Counted from the first letter of the stretch, positions 42,056 to 52,735 are shown. The stretch: DNA of 64,000 bases from Qipengyuania mesophila (GCF_019711655.1 NZ_JAIGNU010000001.1:186001-250000); one strand, 5' to 3'. Numbers and translations are program-made. The notes: generated by a model not told the origin, from the sequence alone.

Positions 42056-43711
42056 ATGGCAAAGCAGCCAGCCAGATCGCGCGGCACGAAGCGCAAGACT
42101 ACCGAGAAGTTCGGCCAGCGCAGACTCGAAGTGCGCAACGCGATGATCAAGGACATCCGCGGCATCGCCGATCTGGTGCGCCGGGTCTACGAGGACATGC
42201 CCGCCTATACCCATGGCGAGATCCGCGGGCAGATCAACAACTTCAAGGATGGCTGTTTCGTCGCGCTGCTCGACGACGAGGTTGTCGGCTATTGCGCGAC
42301 CATGCAGGTGGCCGAAGCGCTCGCCTTCCAGCCGCACGACTGGGACGAGATCACCGGCAATGGCTACGGCAGCCGCCACGACCCAACCGGCGACTGGCTC
42401 TACGGCTACGAAATGTGCGTCGATCCCAAGGTGCGCGGCGTGCGGATTGGCCGGCGACTCTACGAAGAACGCCGGGCGCTTGCCGAGGAACGTGATCTGA
42501 CCGGCATCGTCTTCGCCGGCCGCATGCCCAATTACCGTCGGCTTCGCCGCCGCGTGGAAGGCCCGCAGGACTATCTCGACAAGGTCGTCGAAGGGAAGCT
42601 GCACGACCCGGTGCTCCGCTTCCAGCTCGCCAACGGCTTCGAACCCGAGCGGATCATGGAAGGCTATCTGCCCGAGGATAAGGCCTCGATGGCCAACGCC
42701 GTGATGATGGTCTGGCGCAACCCCTATGTCGAGCGCGACCAGCCAGTAAAGAAGCGCCTGCCGCGCGGCGTGGAATCGGTCCGCGTCGCAACCTGCCAGC
42801 TCCAGGCGCGGGCCGTGGTCGACTATGACGAGTTCCTTCGGACTGTGCAGTATTTCGTAGATGTAGCAAGCGATTACGAGGCAGACTTCATTCTCTTTCC
42901 CGAGCTTTTCACGCTCATGCTACTGAGCTTCGAGGAGAAGGAACTCTCGCCCGTCGAGGCGATCGAGCGCCTGTCTGAATACACACCGCGCATACGCACG
43001 GACATTTCCGAAATGGCGATGCGCTACAACATCAACGTCATCGCCGGTTCGCACCCGACGCGGATGGAGGATGGCGACATCCACAACGTCGCCTATGTCT
43101 GCCTGCGTGACGGATCGATCCACGCGCAGGAGAAGATTCACCCGACACCGAACGAGCGGTACTGGTGGAACATCAAGGGCGGCGACAAGGTCGAGGTGAT
43201 CCAGACCGACTGCGGCCCGATCGGCGTGCAGATCTGCTACGACAGCGAATTCCCCGAGCTCTCCAGACGGCTTGCCGACGAGGGGGCGCGGATCATCTTC
43301 GTCCCCTTCTGCACCGACAGCCGCCAAGGCTACCTTCGCGTGCGCTATTGCGGGCAGGCGCGGGCGATCGAGAACCAGTGTTTTGTCGTGCTCTCCGGGA
43401 ATGTCGGGAATCTGCCCAATGTCGGCAATATGGACATCCAGTATGCGCAAAGCTGCATCCTGACGCCCTGCGACTTCCCCTTCGCGCGTGACGGTGTGGC
43501 CGCCGAGGCGAGCGAGAATGTCGAGACTCTGACCATCAGCGACATCAATCTCGCCGATCTCAGCTGGGCGCGCGCCGAAGGCACGGTGCGCAACCTCGCC
43601 GATCGCAGATTCGATCTCTACCGAATCGAATGGGACGAGGACGGCAAGCATCCCGGAAAGCCCCGCCCCCGCCGCGAGCCGCTCGGTCCGTCGCATGCCG
43701 GTGGTGGCTAA
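42056..43711 (+). CDS. Fused GNAT acetyltransferase and nitrilase-family amidohydrolase
   Basis: A 551-residue two-domain protein. Residues about 20-190 form a GNAT acetyltransferase domain (VVGYCATMQVAEAL; CVDPKVRGVRIGRRLYEERR acetyl-CoA loop). Residues about 240-540 form a carbon-nitrogen hydrolase with the full triad: E in FILFPELFTLML, K in QEKIHPTPNERY and C in VQICYDSEFPELSR. The nitrilase branch usually acts on amides such as carbamoylputrescine or omega-amides. The fusion is known in several proteobacteria, but its joint reaction is not established here. ATG 42056 is used. Confidence 0.88.
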   Translation: MAKQPARSRGTKRKTTEKFGQRRLEVRNAMIKDIRGIADLVRRVYEDMPAYTHGEIRGQINNFKDGCFVALLDDEVVGYCATMQVAEALAFQPHDWDEITGNGYGSRHDPTGDWLYGYEMCVDPKVRGVRIGRRLYEERRALAEERDLTGIVFAGRMPNYRRLRRRVEGPQDYLDKVVEGKLHDPVLRFQLANGFEPERIMEGYLPEDKASMANAVMMVWRNPYVERDQPVKKRLPRGVESVRVATCQLQARAVVDYDEFLRTVQYFVDVASDYEADFILFPELFTLMLLSFEEKELSPVEAIERLSEYTPRIRTDISEMAMRYNINVIAGSHPTRMEDGDIHNVAYVCLRDGSIHAQEKIHPTPNERYWWNIKGGDKVEVIQTDCGPIGVQICYDSEFPELSRRLADEGARIIFVPFCTDSRQGYLRVRYCGQARAIENQCFVVLSGNVGNLPNVGNMDIQYAQSCILTPCDFPFARDGVAAEASENVETLTISDINLADLSWARAEGTVRNLADRRFDLYRIEWDEDGKHPGKPRPRREPLGPSHAGGG

Positions 43712-43761
43712 GCTCTGCATGCGTCGTGACAGCGCGGCATCGCGCGGTTACGGATCACAAC

Positions 43762-45522
43762 ATGGCATCGGCTGAACTCGCAAGCCCCGCAATCTCGGAC
43801 GCGCTCGTCATCCTCGGCGCGGCTGGACTTGTCATCCCAGTGTTCACGCGTTTTCGCGTGACGCCGATCATCGGCTTCATCCTGATCGGCATCGCGGTCG
43901 GGCCTTACGGCCTCGGGCGGCTCGTCTTCGAGCATCCGTGGCTCAATTACATCACGATCTCCGATCCCGAGGCGCTGGACCCCTTCGCCGAGTTCGGGAT
44001 CATCCTGCTGCTCTTCACGATCGGTCTCGAACTCAGCTTCAACCGCCTGTGGCAGATGCGAAAACTGGTCTTCGGGCTCGGCGCCATGGAATTGCTGATG
44101 ATCGGCTCCTGCCTCGCCATCGCCTTGTCGATGATGGGCCAGTACTGGACCGGCGCGCTTGCCCTCGGCTTTGCCCTCGCCTTCTCATCGACCGCGATCG
44201 TCCTGCCGATCGCCGGTACGCACTCGCCGGTGGGCCGCGCGGCACTGTCGATGCTGCTGTTCGAGGATATCATGATCGTCCCGATCATCTTCGTGCTCGG
44301 CGCGATGGCGCCCAATGCGGCGGGCGAAGGCTGGGAAGGCATGCTGACCACGCTGTGGCAGGGCGGGCTGGTGATCGCGGCGATGATGATCCTCGGACGC
44401 TTTGCCCTCCCCCGCCTGTTCGGACAGGCTGCGCGCACCAAGAGCCCCGAGCTCTTCCTCGCGGCATCGCTACTCGTGGTGATCGGCGCCAGCCTGGCCA
44501 CTGCAGCCGTGGGCCTGTCGCCGATCGTCGGCGCACTCATTGCCGGGCTGCTGATCGCGGAAACCGAATATCACGGCGAAGTCGAAGCGATCATGGAGCC
44601 CTTCAAGGGCCTTGCGCTCGGGATTTTCCTGATCACCGTCGGCATGAGCATCGACCTGGCGACGATCTGGAACAACTTCGGCCTGCTCGCCACCGCGGTG
44701 CTCCTGATCCTGCCGTTCAAAGCGCTCGTGACGGGAGTTCTTCTCCGGCTGATGGGTGCTCGTCGCAGCACCGCGGCAGAAACCGGCATCCTGATGGCCA
44801 GCCCGTCAGAAACCACCCTGATCATCCTTGCCGCAGCCAGTTCGGCGCTGTTGATCCAGCCGGGTACGGCGCAATTCTGGCAGATCGTCACCGCTATCGG
44901 GCTGACGGTGACCCCTCTGCTCGCCCGCCTCGGACGAATTATCGCCCGGCGCGTCGAACCGATTCCCGACGTTCCCGAAGCCAGGGGCGACGAGCCGCGC
45001 GTGATCATCGTGGGTGCAGGTCGCGTCGGGCTGCTGGTCGCACAGATGCTCGATGCGCATGACAAGGATTATGTGGCGCTCGACGCCGATCCTGACCTGA
45101 TCGAGAACGCGAAGCGCCGGGGCTTCCGCGCGGTCTTCGGCGATGCGGCACGCGGCGATTCGATGGATCGATTGGGAGTGCAAAATGCGCTTGCGATAGT
45201 CCTGACCATGGACGAGCCGGTCCTCGTGCAACGCCTCGTGATCAAGCTGCGCAAGGAATACCCTGACCTCCTGATTGTGTGCCGCGCGCGAGACATTCAG
45301 CATGCCGCCGAACTCTATCGTGCCGGCGCCAGCCACGCCGTCCCCGAAACGCTCGAGAGTTCGTTGCAGCTCTCGGAGGCGGTGCTGGTCGATATCGGCG
45401 TAGCGATGGGGCCGGTGATCGCTTCGATCCACGAGAAGCGCGACGAGTTCCGCGAGCAGATCGAGCAAGAAGGCGCGCTGTCCTACAAGCCCAAGCTGCG
45501 GACCAGCACCGCCGAGGCCTGA
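43762..45522 (+). CDS. KefB/YbaL-type cation:proton antiporter with RCK domain
   Basis: A 586-residue monovalent cation:proton antiporter-2 family protein. About 12 membrane segments (residues 10-400) include FGIILLLFTIGLELSF and FSSTAIVLPIAGTHSPVGRAA. A TrkA-N/RCK nucleotide-binding domain follows (VIIVGAGRVGLLVAQML near 415-431, then DADPDLIENAKRRG). KefB/KefC relatives export potassium under glutathione control. The longer frame from 43630 overlaps the upstream gene; ATG 43762 gives the normal N-terminus. The cysteine-rich gene starts 2 bases after the stop, so they share a transcript. Confidence 0.88.
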   Translation: MASAELASPAISDALVILGAAGLVIPVFTRFRVTPIIGFILIGIAVGPYGLGRLVFEHPWLNYITISDPEALDPFAEFGIILLLFTIGLELSFNRLWQMRKLVFGLGAMELLMIGSCLAIALSMMGQYWTGALALGFALAFSSTAIVLPIAGTHSPVGRAALSMLLFEDIMIVPIIFVLGAMAPNAAGEGWEGMLTTLWQGGLVIAAMMILGRFALPRLFGQAARTKSPELFLAASLLVVIGASLATAAVGLSPIVGALIAGLLIAETEYHGEVEAIMEPFKGLALGIFLITVGMSIDLATIWNNFGLLATAVLLILPFKALVTGVLLRLMGARRSTAAETGILMASPSETTLIILAAASSALLIQPGTAQFWQIVTAIGLTVTPLLARLGRIIARRVEPIPDVPEARGDEPRVIIVGAGRVGLLVAQMLDAHDKDYVALDADPDLIENAKRRGFRAVFGDAARGDSMDRLGVQNALAIVLTMDEPVLVQRLVIKLRKEYPDLLIVCRARDIQHAAELYRAGASHAVPETLESSLQLSEAVLVDIGVAMGPVIASIHEKRDEFREQIEQEGALSYKPKLRTSTAEA

Positions 45523-45524
45523 CA

Positions 45525-46037
45525 ATGGCGCCGGTCCTCGAAACGCGCTCGGACTGCAGCCGCTGCGCCGCCCTGTGCTGCATCGCCTACCCTTCCGAAG
45601 AGATGCCGGGCTTTTCCGCTGCCAAGCAAGCCGGCCAGCCCTGCCCAATGCTCGGGGCGGACGCGCTCTGCACGATTTACGAACACCGTGCGGAGGAAGG
45701 CTTCTCAGGCTGCATTCGCTTCGAGTGCTTCGGCGCGGGCCAGCATGTCGTCCAGACGCTGTTCGAAGGCCGGGACTGGCGCGGCGATGGGGCTCTGCTT
45801 GGCCCGATGGTCGAAGCCTTCCTCGCCCTGAGGCCGGTAAGCGACCTTGCCTATCTCGTCGAGCGGGCGCTTGGCGTGGCGCCCACCGACCCTGCGCTGC
45901 TTCAGCTGAGGGAGGAACTGGCGGATATCGCCGGTTCGCGCGAAACGCTCGCCGACAGCGCGAGGATCGCGCGCGCCGGACAGGCTGTCAGGCGCGCCTA
46001 TGCCTCGCTAGATCCCGCCAGCTTGCAGAATTCCTGA
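45525..46037 (+). CDS. Cysteine-cluster protein (YkgJ-like), function unknown
   Basis: A 170-residue protein with eight cysteines in the first 70 residues: C11, C14, C18, C19, C40, C49, C63 and C68 (SDCSRCAALCCIAYP; CTIYEHR; GCIRFECFG). The spacing recalls the YkgJ/CxxCxxxC family, thought to bind zinc or an iron-sulfur cluster. The rest is helical without recognisable domains. ATG 45525 is two bases after the antiporter stop, so expression is coupled. A redox or metal-sensing role for the antiporter is only a suggestion from position. Confidence 0.65.
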   Translation: MAPVLETRSDCSRCAALCCIAYPSEEMPGFSAAKQAGQPCPMLGADALCTIYEHRAEEGFSGCIRFECFGAGQHVVQTLFEGRDWRGDGALLGPMVEAFLALRPVSDLAYLVERALGVAPTDPALLQLREELADIAGSRETLADSARIARAGQAVRRAYASLDPASLQNS

Positions 46038-46080
46038 ACTTCTCCCTGTCTCGCTCGTTGGTCGGGTGAAGGAGAATGAA

Positions 46081-46257
46081 ATGAGCAACCCCGACCCGAC
46101 CAAGCCCACGCCGAACGGCGAGAAGTTCAAGCCGCAGAATGTCCAGGATCCGGTTGGCAGCAAAGAGCCACCGAGCGCCAATCCCGACAAGCCTGCCGAC
46201 ACCGACGGCCAGGACATCCCGCGCGGCAGCGAGCCCGAGGTAGGCCGCCAAGGCTAA
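46081..46257 (+). CDS. Small proline-rich disordered protein
   Basis: A 58-residue hydrophilic protein of unknown function, rich in Pro, Lys, Asp and Gly (PDPTKPTPNGEKFKPQN; DKPADTDGQDIPRG), with no hydrophobic core. ATG 46081 has an ideal AAGGAG ribosome-binding site 6 bases upstream; a GTG at 46066 is in frame but lacks one. It is the third gene after the antiporter and cysteine-rich protein and converges on alaS with a 9-base gap. Real translation is likely from the ribosome-binding site, but the role is unknown. Confidence 0.6.
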   Translation: MSNPDPTKPTPNGEKFKPQNVQDPVGSKEPPSANPDKPADTDGQDIPRGSEPEVGRQG

Positions 46258-46266
46258 CGCAGTCGG

Positions 46267-48921
46267 CTAGCCCGCCAGCGCGGACCGCACCGCATCGAGC
46301 GCAGCTTCGGCCTTGCTGCCGTCCGGTCCACCACCCTGGGCCATGTCGGAGCGGCCACCGCCGCCCTTGCCGCCGAGCGCTTCGACACCGACCCGGACCA
46401 GATCGACCGCGCTGAAGCGTCCCGTGAGATCGTCGGTGACCGCCACGGCAAAGGCACCCTTGCCCTCGTTGACCGCGCAGATCGCCGCTATGCCTGAACC
46501 GATGCGGTTCTTCGCCTCATCGAGCAGCGGACGCAATTCCTTGGGGTTGAGGCCCTCGATCACCTGGCCGGAGAAGGTCATGCCGCCGATCTCCTGGTCG
46601 GCCGGACCGGCATCGCCCGATCCACCGCCGCCCAGCGCCAGCGCACGCTTGGCCTCGGCGAGTTCCTTCTCGAGCCGCTTGCGCTCCTCGACCAGTGCGG
46701 CGACGCGCGCGGGTGCCTCGTCGGGCGAGGTCTTGAGCGCGCTGGCAATAGCGCGCACCGCTTCGTCGCGCGCGGCCAGCCACTGGCGAGCGGCCTCGCC
46801 CGTCAGTGCCTCGATCCGGCGCACGCCCGAGCTGACGGCGCTTTCCGAGACGATCTTGAACAGGCCGATGTCGCCGGTCGCCTTGACGTGCGTGCCGCCG
46901 CACAGCTCGACCGAATAGGTGCGCCCTTCGTCACCCTTGCGGCCCATCGAGAGGACGCGGACCTCGTCGCCATATTTCTCGCCGAATAGCGCCAGCGCGC
47001 CGGCCGCAACCGCATCGTCGGGAGTCATCAGCCGCGTCCCGACCTGCTCGTTGGCGCGGATTTCTGCGTTCACCTCGGCTTCGATCGCGGCGATATCCTC
47101 GTCAGAAAGCGGCTTCGGGTGCGAAAAGTCGAAGCGGAAGCGATCGTCGGAGACCAGCGAACCCTTCTGCGTAACATGCCCGCCGAGCCGGTTGCGCAGC
47201 GCGGCGTGGACCAGGTGCGTCGCCGAATGGTTCGCGCGGATGCGGTCGCGGCGCTCGACATCGATGACGAGGTGGACGGCATCGCCCACTTTGACCGTGC
47301 CCTTCGCGAGCTTGCCGACATGGGCGTGCAACCGGCCGAGCGGCTTGTTGGTCGTTTCGACCGTGAATTCGAGCCCTTCGGGCGTCCAGATGCGCCCGGC
47401 ATCGCCCGTCTGGCCGCCGCTCTCGCCATAGAAAGGCGTCTGGTTGGTGAGGATGACGACCTCGTCGCCCTCGCCGGCCTGCTGCACCTCGGTACCGTCC
47501 TTGACGATCGCGACCACCGCCGCCTCGCCCGTGGTCGAGCTGTAGCCGGTGAACTCGGTCGAGCCTTCGCGCTCGGCGATGTCGAACCAGACTTCCTCGT
47601 TCGCGGCCTGGCCCGAGCCCTTCCAAGCGGCGCGCGCGGCGGCCTTCTGCTGCGCCATGGCAGCGTCGAAGCCGTCCTTGTCGACCCCGATGCCGCGGCT
47701 GCGCAGCGCGTCTTCGGTGAGATCGTAGGGGAAGCCGTAAGTGTCATAGAGCTTGAACGCGGTGCCGCCGTCGAGCGTGCCGCCCTCGCCCATCTCGCCA
47801 GTGGCCTCGTCGAGGAGCTTGAGCCCCTTGTCGAGCGTGCGGCGGAACTGGGTTTCCTCGCGTTCGAGCACTTCCTGGATCAGCGCCTGCCCCCGCTGCA
47901 ACTCGGGATAGGCCTGCCCCATCTCGGTCACCAGCGCGGGTACGAGGCGATGCATCAGCGGCTCGCTCGCCCCCAGAAGGTGCGCATGACGCATCGCGCG
48001 GCGCATGATCCGGCGTAGGACGTAGCCGCGCCCTTCGTTCGACGGGAGCACGCCATCGGCCATCAGGAAGCTGGTCGAGCGCAGGTGGTCGGCAATGACG
48101 CGGTGGCTTGCGGTCCGCTCACCCTCGGCCTTGACCCCGGTAAGGCTCTCGCTCGCCGCGATCAGGTTCTTGAATGTGTCGGTGTCGTAATTGTCGTGGA
48201 CGCCCTGCAGCACCGCCGCGACGCGCTCGATCCCCATGCCGGTGTCGATGCTCGGCTTGGGCAGGTCACCGACGATCTCGTCGTTTTCCTGCGTGAACTG
48301 CATGAAAACCAGGTTCCAGATCTCGACGAAGCGATCGCCGTCTTCTTCCGGACTTCCCGGAGGGCCACCCCAGATGTGATCGCCATGGTCGTAGAAGATC
48401 TCCGAGCACGGGCCGCAGGGACCGTCCGAACCCATGGCCCAGAAATTGTCCTTGGTCGGAATGCGGATGATGCGGTCGTCGGCGAAACCGGTCAGCTTCT
48501 TCCACAGGTCGAAAGCCTCGTCGTCGGTGTGGTAGACGGTGACCAGCAGCCGGTCCTTGTCTAGGCCCCACTCCTTCGTCAGCAGCGTCCAGGCGTGATG
48601 GATCGCCTGTTCCTTGAAATAGTCACCGAACGAGAAGTTGCCGAGCATTTCGAAGAAGGTGTGGTGCCGCGCGGTGTAGCCGACATTGTCGAGATCGTTG
48701 TGCTTGCCGCCGGCGCGGACGCACTTCTGCGCACTGGCCGCGCGCGGTGCGGGCGGGGTCTCGAGGCCGGTGAAGGCATTCTTGAACGGGACCATGCCGG
48801 CATTGACGAACATCAGCGTCGGATCGCTGAACGGAACGAGCGGCGCGCTGGCGACTTCCGCGTGGTCGTTGGACGCGAAATAGTCGAGGAAGCTACGGCG
48901 GATGTCGTTGGTCGAAGTCAT
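46267..48921 (-). CDS. alaS: Alanyl-tRNA synthetase
   Basis: An 884-residue class II aminoacyl-tRNA synthetase. The catalytic domain starts [15 protein letters not shown] and contains [34 protein letters not shown] and [13 protein letters not shown]. The editing domain has the zinc residues of [12 protein letters not shown] and [13 protein letters not shown] near residue 670. A C-terminal DHHA1 domain with [11 protein letters not shown] near residue 860 ends the protein. The frame extends to 48957, but ATG 48921 is the universal start. alaS is often near recA in alphaproteobacteria; here four other genes lie between. Confidence 0.97.
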   Translation of the reverse strand: MTSTNDIRRSFLDYFASNDHAEVASAPLVPFSDPTLMFVNAGMVPFKNAFTGLETPPAPRAASAQKCVRAGGKHNDLDNVGYTARHHTFFEMLGNFSFGDYFKEQAIHHAWTLLTKEWGLDKDRLLVTVYHTDDEAFDLWKKLTGFADDRIIRIPTKDNFWAMGSDGPCGPCSEIFYDHGDHIWGGPPGSPEEDGDRFVEIWNLVFMQFTQENDEIVGDLPKPSIDTGMGIERVAAVLQGVHDNYDTDTFKNLIAASESLTGVKAEGERTASHRVIADHLRSTSFLMADGVLPSNEGRGYVLRRIMRRAMRHAHLLGASEPLMHRLVPALVTEMGQAYPELQRGQALIQEVLEREETQFRRTLDKGLKLLDEATGEMGEGGTLDGGTAFKLYDTYGFPYDLTEDALRSRGIGVDKDGFDAAMAQQKAAARAAWKGSGQAANEEVWFDIAEREGSTEFTGYSSTTGEAAVVAIVKDGTEVQQAGEGDEVVILTNQTPFYGESGGQTGDAGRIWTPEGLEFTVETTNKPLGRLHAHVGKLAKGTVKVGDAVHLVIDVERRDRIRANHSATHLVHAALRNRLGGHVTQKGSLVSDDRFRFDFSHPKPLSDEDIAAIEAEVNAEIRANEQVGTRLMTPDDAVAAGALALFGEKYGDEVRVLSMGRKGDEGRTYSVELCGGTHVKATGDIGLFKIVSESAVSSGVRRIEALTGEAARQWLAARDEAVRAIASALKTSPDEAPARVAALVEERKRLEKELAEAKRALALGGGGSGDAGPADQEIGGMTFSGQVIEGLNPKELRPLLDEAKNRIGSGIAAICAVNEGKGAFAVAVTDDLTGRFSAVDLVRVGVEALGGKGGGGRSDMAQGGGPDGSKAEAALDAVRSALAG

Positions 48922-48993
48922 GCGAGCGCAGTTAGGCAATCGCGCCGCAGGCGACAAGCGCGAATGCCCGGCCAGACTGTGCAGGAATGGCGA

Positions 48994-49821
48994 TCAGCCG
49001 GGCGCGCGAGCGGTCACGATCCATGCGGCGGCCGGCAGGGCGACGACACCCCTGCTTTCGTGCCTCGTCAGAACTTCGGACAGCCGATCCAAAGTCGCCT
49101 CCCTCTCGGCACCTTCGAGCAGTGAGATGGGTGTGGCGGTCGGCCCGACATGCGAGAGATAGTCGCGCGCGTCGCCAACCGCATCGTCGCCCTCTCCAAA
49201 GGTCATGCGATAGTCGAGAGCTTCGAACGATATGTCCTGCCAGCCCGAAGCTTGCAGGATGCCCTCCACGCGGTCCCGGCTGCCGAAGGCGAATGGTCCC
49301 GGCTCGGAGGGATCGACCGGCGGCGGCATCGCGGGGAGCGCGGAAAGGGTTTCCTCGACCCATGCATTGTTCGATCGCTCGCGAAAACAAGAGAATACCA
49401 GCGCGGCACCTGGCCCTATCTGGCTCCGAAGGTGATCGAACGCGGCGATCGGATCGACAAAGAACATGACGCCATGGCGAGAGACGAGCAGGTCCGGTCG
49501 TGGAGATTGGTCGATCGTTGCCTGCGCCGCATCGCCGTGGATGAAACCCACGTTCGGCAAGCCACTCGCCCTTTCGCGCGCGACATCGAGCAGTTCGGGC
49601 GCGATATCCACACCGGTTATCGGGACATCCGGATGCGCCTCGGCGATGCGACAGGAGATTTCCCCTGCGCCGCAGCCAATATCGACGACCGAAGAAAAAC
49701 TGTGGCTCTCGATTGCCGCCATCAACTCGGGAGTCAGCTCGCGAAAGCTGCGATCGGTCCGGCGCCACTCGCGCGCCCAGATCGACCCGACCTTTCCGGT
49801 CCAATCCCTATGATCTGTCAT
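48994..49821 (-). CDS. Class I SAM-dependent methyltransferase
   Basis: A 275-residue Rossmann-fold methyltransferase. The SAM-binding motif I is VVDIGCGAGEISCRIAEA at residues about 45-62, motif II ITGVDIAPELLDVARERA follows at 68-85, and motif III is near 105-120. The middle is a variable cap. Substrate is unknown. It follows the UDP-glucuronate epimerase gene by 4 bases, which suggests action on a sugar or carboxylated metabolite of the same pathway, but that is context only. Confidence 0.8.
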   Translation of the reverse strand: MTDHRDWTGKVGSIWAREWRRTDRSFRELTPELMAAIESHSFSSVVDIGCGAGEISCRIAEAHPDVPITGVDIAPELLDVARERASGLPNVGFIHGDAAQATIDQSPRPDLLVSRHGVMFFVDPIAAFDHLRSQIGPGAALVFSCFRERSNNAWVEETLSALPAMPPPVDPSEPGPFAFGSRDRVEGILQASGWQDISFEALDYRMTFGEGDDAVGDARDYLSHVGPTATPISLLEGAEREATLDRLSEVLTRHESRGVVALPAAAWIVTARAPG

Positions 49822-49825
49822 CGCA

Positions 49826-50848
49826 TCACACCTCGTAATAGTCGCGGTACCAGTCGACGAAGCGCCTCACGCCCTCGCGGATACCGGTCTGCGGAACATA
49901 GCCCGTCAGCGATCGGAGCAGCTCGGCATCGGCCCAGGTCGCCGGCACATCGCCCGGTTGCATCGGCATCAGATTGCGCCTCGCCTCGATTCCGAGCGCG
50001 TCCTCGATCGCCGCAATCATTTCGCCAAGCTGCTCGGGCTGCGAATTGCCGATGTTGACGACGCGCCACGGTGCGACTGGCGAAAGGCTGTCGCCCGGCG
50101 CGACCTCGTCCGGGCCGGCAGGACGTATGGGCGCTGTGTCCACCAGCCGCCGAACGGCCTCGACGAGATCGTCGACATAGGTGAAGTCGCGCATCATCTC
50201 GCCGTGGTTGTAGACGTCGATCGTCTCGCCAGCGAGCATGGCGCGAGTGAACTTGAACAGCGCCATGTCGGGCCGCCCCCACGGCCCGTAGACGGTGAAG
50301 AAGCGGAACATCGTCACCGGCAGGTCGAAGAGATGGGCATAGCTGTGCGCCATCGCCTCGGTTGCCTTCTTCGTCGCGGCGTAGAAGGACATCTGGTGGT
50401 CCGCCTTCATCGTCTCGCGATAGGGCATCTCGGTGTTCGCGCCATAGGCCGACGAGGTCGAGGCGAGGAGCATGTGCTGCGGCGGATGCGCTCGCGCCGC
50501 CTCGAGCAGCTCGAAAGTCCCGACGAGATTGCTGTCGAGATAGCTGCGAGGATTGTCGATCGAGTAGCGCACCCCCGCCTGTGCGGCGAGGTGGACGACG
50601 ATGTCGGGCTTCTCGCTCCCGAAAAGGTCGGCGAGCAGGCCGGGCGTCTCGATCGGCTCGTTGACAGCGGTAAAGCTGGCATTCTGCAGCAGCGCGGCCT
50701 GCCGCCGCCGCTTCAACTCGGGATCGTAATAATCGGACAGCGAGTCCACACCGAGGACCCGGAAACCGTCGGCCAGCAGGCGCCGCACGAGATGATAGCC
50801 GATGAAACCCGCCGAACCGGTGACCAGCGCGGTGCGGCTCTCGCCCAT
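49826..50848 (-). CDS. UDP-glucuronate 4-epimerase-like NAD-dependent epimerase
   Basis: A 340-residue extended short-chain dehydrogenase. It has the NAD motif TGSAGFIGYHLVRRLL, VDSLSDYYDPELKRRR (typical of UDP-glucuronate epimerases), HLAAQAGVRYSIDNP, SSAYGANTEMPY and the YAATKK catalytic YxxxK. The likely reaction is UDP-glucuronate to UDP-galacturonate. The UDP-glucose dehydrogenase gene directly upstream, overlapping by one base, would supply the substrate. Products could feed EPS or the glycosphingolipids typical of sphingomonads. Confidence 0.87.
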   Translation of the reverse strand: MGESRTALVTGSAGFIGYHLVRRLLADGFRVLGVDSLSDYYDPELKRRRQAALLQNASFTAVNEPIETPGLLADLFGSEKPDIVVHLAAQAGVRYSIDNPRSYLDSNLVGTFELLEAARAHPPQHMLLASTSSAYGANTEMPYRETMKADHQMSFYAATKKATEAMAHSYAHLFDLPVTMFRFFTVYGPWGRPDMALFKFTRAMLAGETIDVYNHGEMMRDFTYVDDLVEAVRRLVDTAPIRPAGPDEVAPGDSLSPVAPWRVVNIGNSQPEQLGEMIAAIEDALGIEARRNLMPMQPGDVPATWADAELLRSLTGYVPQTGIREGVRRFVDWYRDYYEV

Positions 50849-52014
50849 CAGTCGGCGCCGAACAGATCGCGGGTAAAGACCTTGTCGGAGACGTCGGAAA
50901 GGTCGGGATCGAGGCGGTTGGCGACGATCACGTCGGCCTCGGTCTTGAACCGGGCGAGGTCGCGCTCGACCCGGCTGCCGAAGAAGCTGTCATCATCGAG
51001 CACCGGCTCGTAGACGATCACCTCGATGCCCTTGGCCTTCACGCGCTTCATGATCCCCTGGATCGAGGACTGGCGGAAATTGTCCGAACCCGCCTTCATC
51101 ACGAGACGGAAGATGCCGACGGTCTTGGGCCCCTTGGCGATGATCCGGTCGGCGAGAAAATCCTTCCGCGTCCGGTTGGCATCGACGATCGCGCGGATGA
51201 GGTTCTGCGGCACTTCCGAATAATTGGCGAGCAGTTGCTTGGTGTCCTTTGGCAGGCAATAGCCGCCATAGCCGAAGGAGGGGTTGTTGTAGTGGCCGCC
51301 GATGCGCGGATCGAGCCCGATGCCCTCAATGATCTGGCGCGTGTCGAGCCCGCGCGACAGCGCATAGCTGTCGAGCTCGTTGAAGAAGGCGACGCGCATG
51401 GCGAGATAGGTGTTGGCGAAGAGCTTGATCGCCTCGGCTTCGTCGGCGTCGGTCAGGAGAACCGGGACATCCTCTTCTAGCGCGGGTTCGAGCAGGAGAT
51501 CGGCGAATTGGCGCGCCCGCTCCGACTGCTCGCCAACGATGATCCGCGAAGGGTGGAGATTGTCGTAGAGCGCCTTGCCTTCACGCAGGAACTCGGGGCT
51601 GAAAATGATCCGGTCGCTACCGAAGCGCGCGCGGGCCTGCGATACATAGCCGACGGGCACCGTGGACTTGATGACCACCACCGTGCTGTCGTTGGCCGCC
51701 AGCACCCGCTCGATCACCGCATCGACGGCCGAGGTGTCGAAGAAGTTCGTTTCGACGTCGTAATTGGTCGGGACCGCGGCGATCGCGAAATCGGCACCGT
51801 CGATCGCGGCACTTGCATCGGTCGTGAAGGACAGGTCGAGATCGTCGCGCCGCAGGTACTCCTCGACCAGTTCGTCCTGGATCGGCGAGCGGCGTTCGGT
51901 GAGCATCGCCACCCGTTCGGGCGAAATGTCGCAGCCGACCACCGCATTGCGCTGCGACAGCATGATGGCGTTGGAGAGGCCCACGTAGCCGAGCCCGAAA
52001 ACCGCGATCTTCAT
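50848..52014 (-). CDS. UDP-glucose 6-dehydrogenase family protein
   Basis: A 388-residue NAD-dependent dehydrogenase that oxidises a UDP-sugar (probably UDP-glucose to UDP-glucuronate). N-terminal motif [16 protein letters not shown], then [29 protein letters not shown], and the active-site cysteine in [14 protein letters not shown] near residue 253. The length fits the short enterobacterial-type Ugd rather than the longer alphaproteobacterial form. ATG 52014 was chosen; the frame continues upstream to 52215 without the family motif. Confidence 0.88.
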   Translation of the reverse strand: MKIAVFGLGYVGLSNAIMLSQRNAVVGCDISPERVAMLTERRSPIQDELVEEYLRRDDLDLSFTTDASAAIDGADFAIAAVPTNYDVETNFFDTSAVDAVIERVLAANDSTVVVIKSTVPVGYVSQARARFGSDRIIFSPEFLREGKALYDNLHPSRIIVGEQSERARQFADLLLEPALEEDVPVLLTDADEAEAIKLFANTYLAMRVAFFNELDSYALSRGLDTRQIIEGIGLDPRIGGHYNNPSFGYGGYCLPKDTKQLLANYSEVPQNLIRAIVDANRTRKDFLADRIIAKGPKTVGIFRLVMKAGSDNFRQSSIQGIMKRVKAKGIEVIVYEPVLDDDSFFGSRVERDLARFKTEADVIVANRLDPDLSDVSDKVFTRDLFGAD

Positions 52015-52111
52015 CGAATAACCCGTGCCTTCTCGCCGAGGCCGCGCTGGGCGGCCGCGGCAGCCTTCTGTGGGCTGCCAGACCCGATTGCAAGCCCGCC
52101 CTCGCCCGGGA

Positions 52112-52735
52112 TCACCACATGAAGTAGGCGCCGCCGCGTTCGCGCGCGCGCTTCCACGCGGGCCGCGCATGCACCGCCTCCACGAAGCGGGCGAGCTTGG
52201 GCGCTTTCTCCGCATAGCCCTGCATCACCGCGATCTCGGCAGGGAAGCTCATCATCACGTCCGCCGCGGACCAGTCGTCCCCGACGAAATGCAGATCGTC
52301 CGAAATATTGTCTTCTGCAAACTGCACATGGGCGGCGAACTGCTCATCGACGCGCGGCATCAGCGGCGCAGCCGCATCGCCGAGCCGTCCGGCGTAGATC
52401 TTGAGCATGACCGGAACGAAAAAACTGCTCTCGCCGAACTGCATCCATTCGAGATGGCGCACGTGCTCTTCACTATCGACTGCAGGCAGCCATGCTTCGC
52501 CGCCGTGGCGCTCGCAGAGATACTGGACGATGGCGCCACTTTCGGCCACGCGCAGACCATCGTCGACAATCAGAGGCGACTTGCCGAGCGGGTGTGCCTG
52601 CTTGAGCTCGGGCGGCGCGAGATTGCTCTCGGCATCGCGCTGGTAGTGCTCGATTTCGTACTCCGCGCCGAGCTCCTCGAGCTGCCAGAGGATGCGCTGC
52701 GAGCGGCTGTTGTTGAGGTGGTGAACGGTGATCAT
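52112..52735 (-). CDS. Glutathione S-transferase family protein
   Basis: A 207-residue two-domain thioredoxin-fold protein. N-terminal [23 protein letters not shown] has the catalytic Ser/Asn position and is typical of bacterial GSTs (YfcG/GstB-like), with KSPLIVDDG and [15 protein letters not shown] as the glutathione-binding segments. The helical C-terminal domain ends [14 protein letters not shown]. It may detoxify electrophiles; substrate is unknown. ATG 52735 gives the normal N-terminus. It lies 98 bases upstream of the sugar dehydrogenase gene and could be its operon partner by chance. Confidence 0.85.
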   Translation of the reverse strand: MITVHHLNNSRSQRILWQLEELGAEYEIEHYQRDAESNLAPPELKQAHPLGKSPLIVDDGLRVAESGAIVQYLCERHGGEAWLPAVDSEEHVRHLEWMQFGESSFFVPVMLKIYAGRLGDAAAPLMPRVDEQFAAHVQFAEDNISDDLHFVGDDWSAADVMMSFPAEIAVMQGYAEKAPKLARFVEAVHARPAWKRARERGGAYFMW

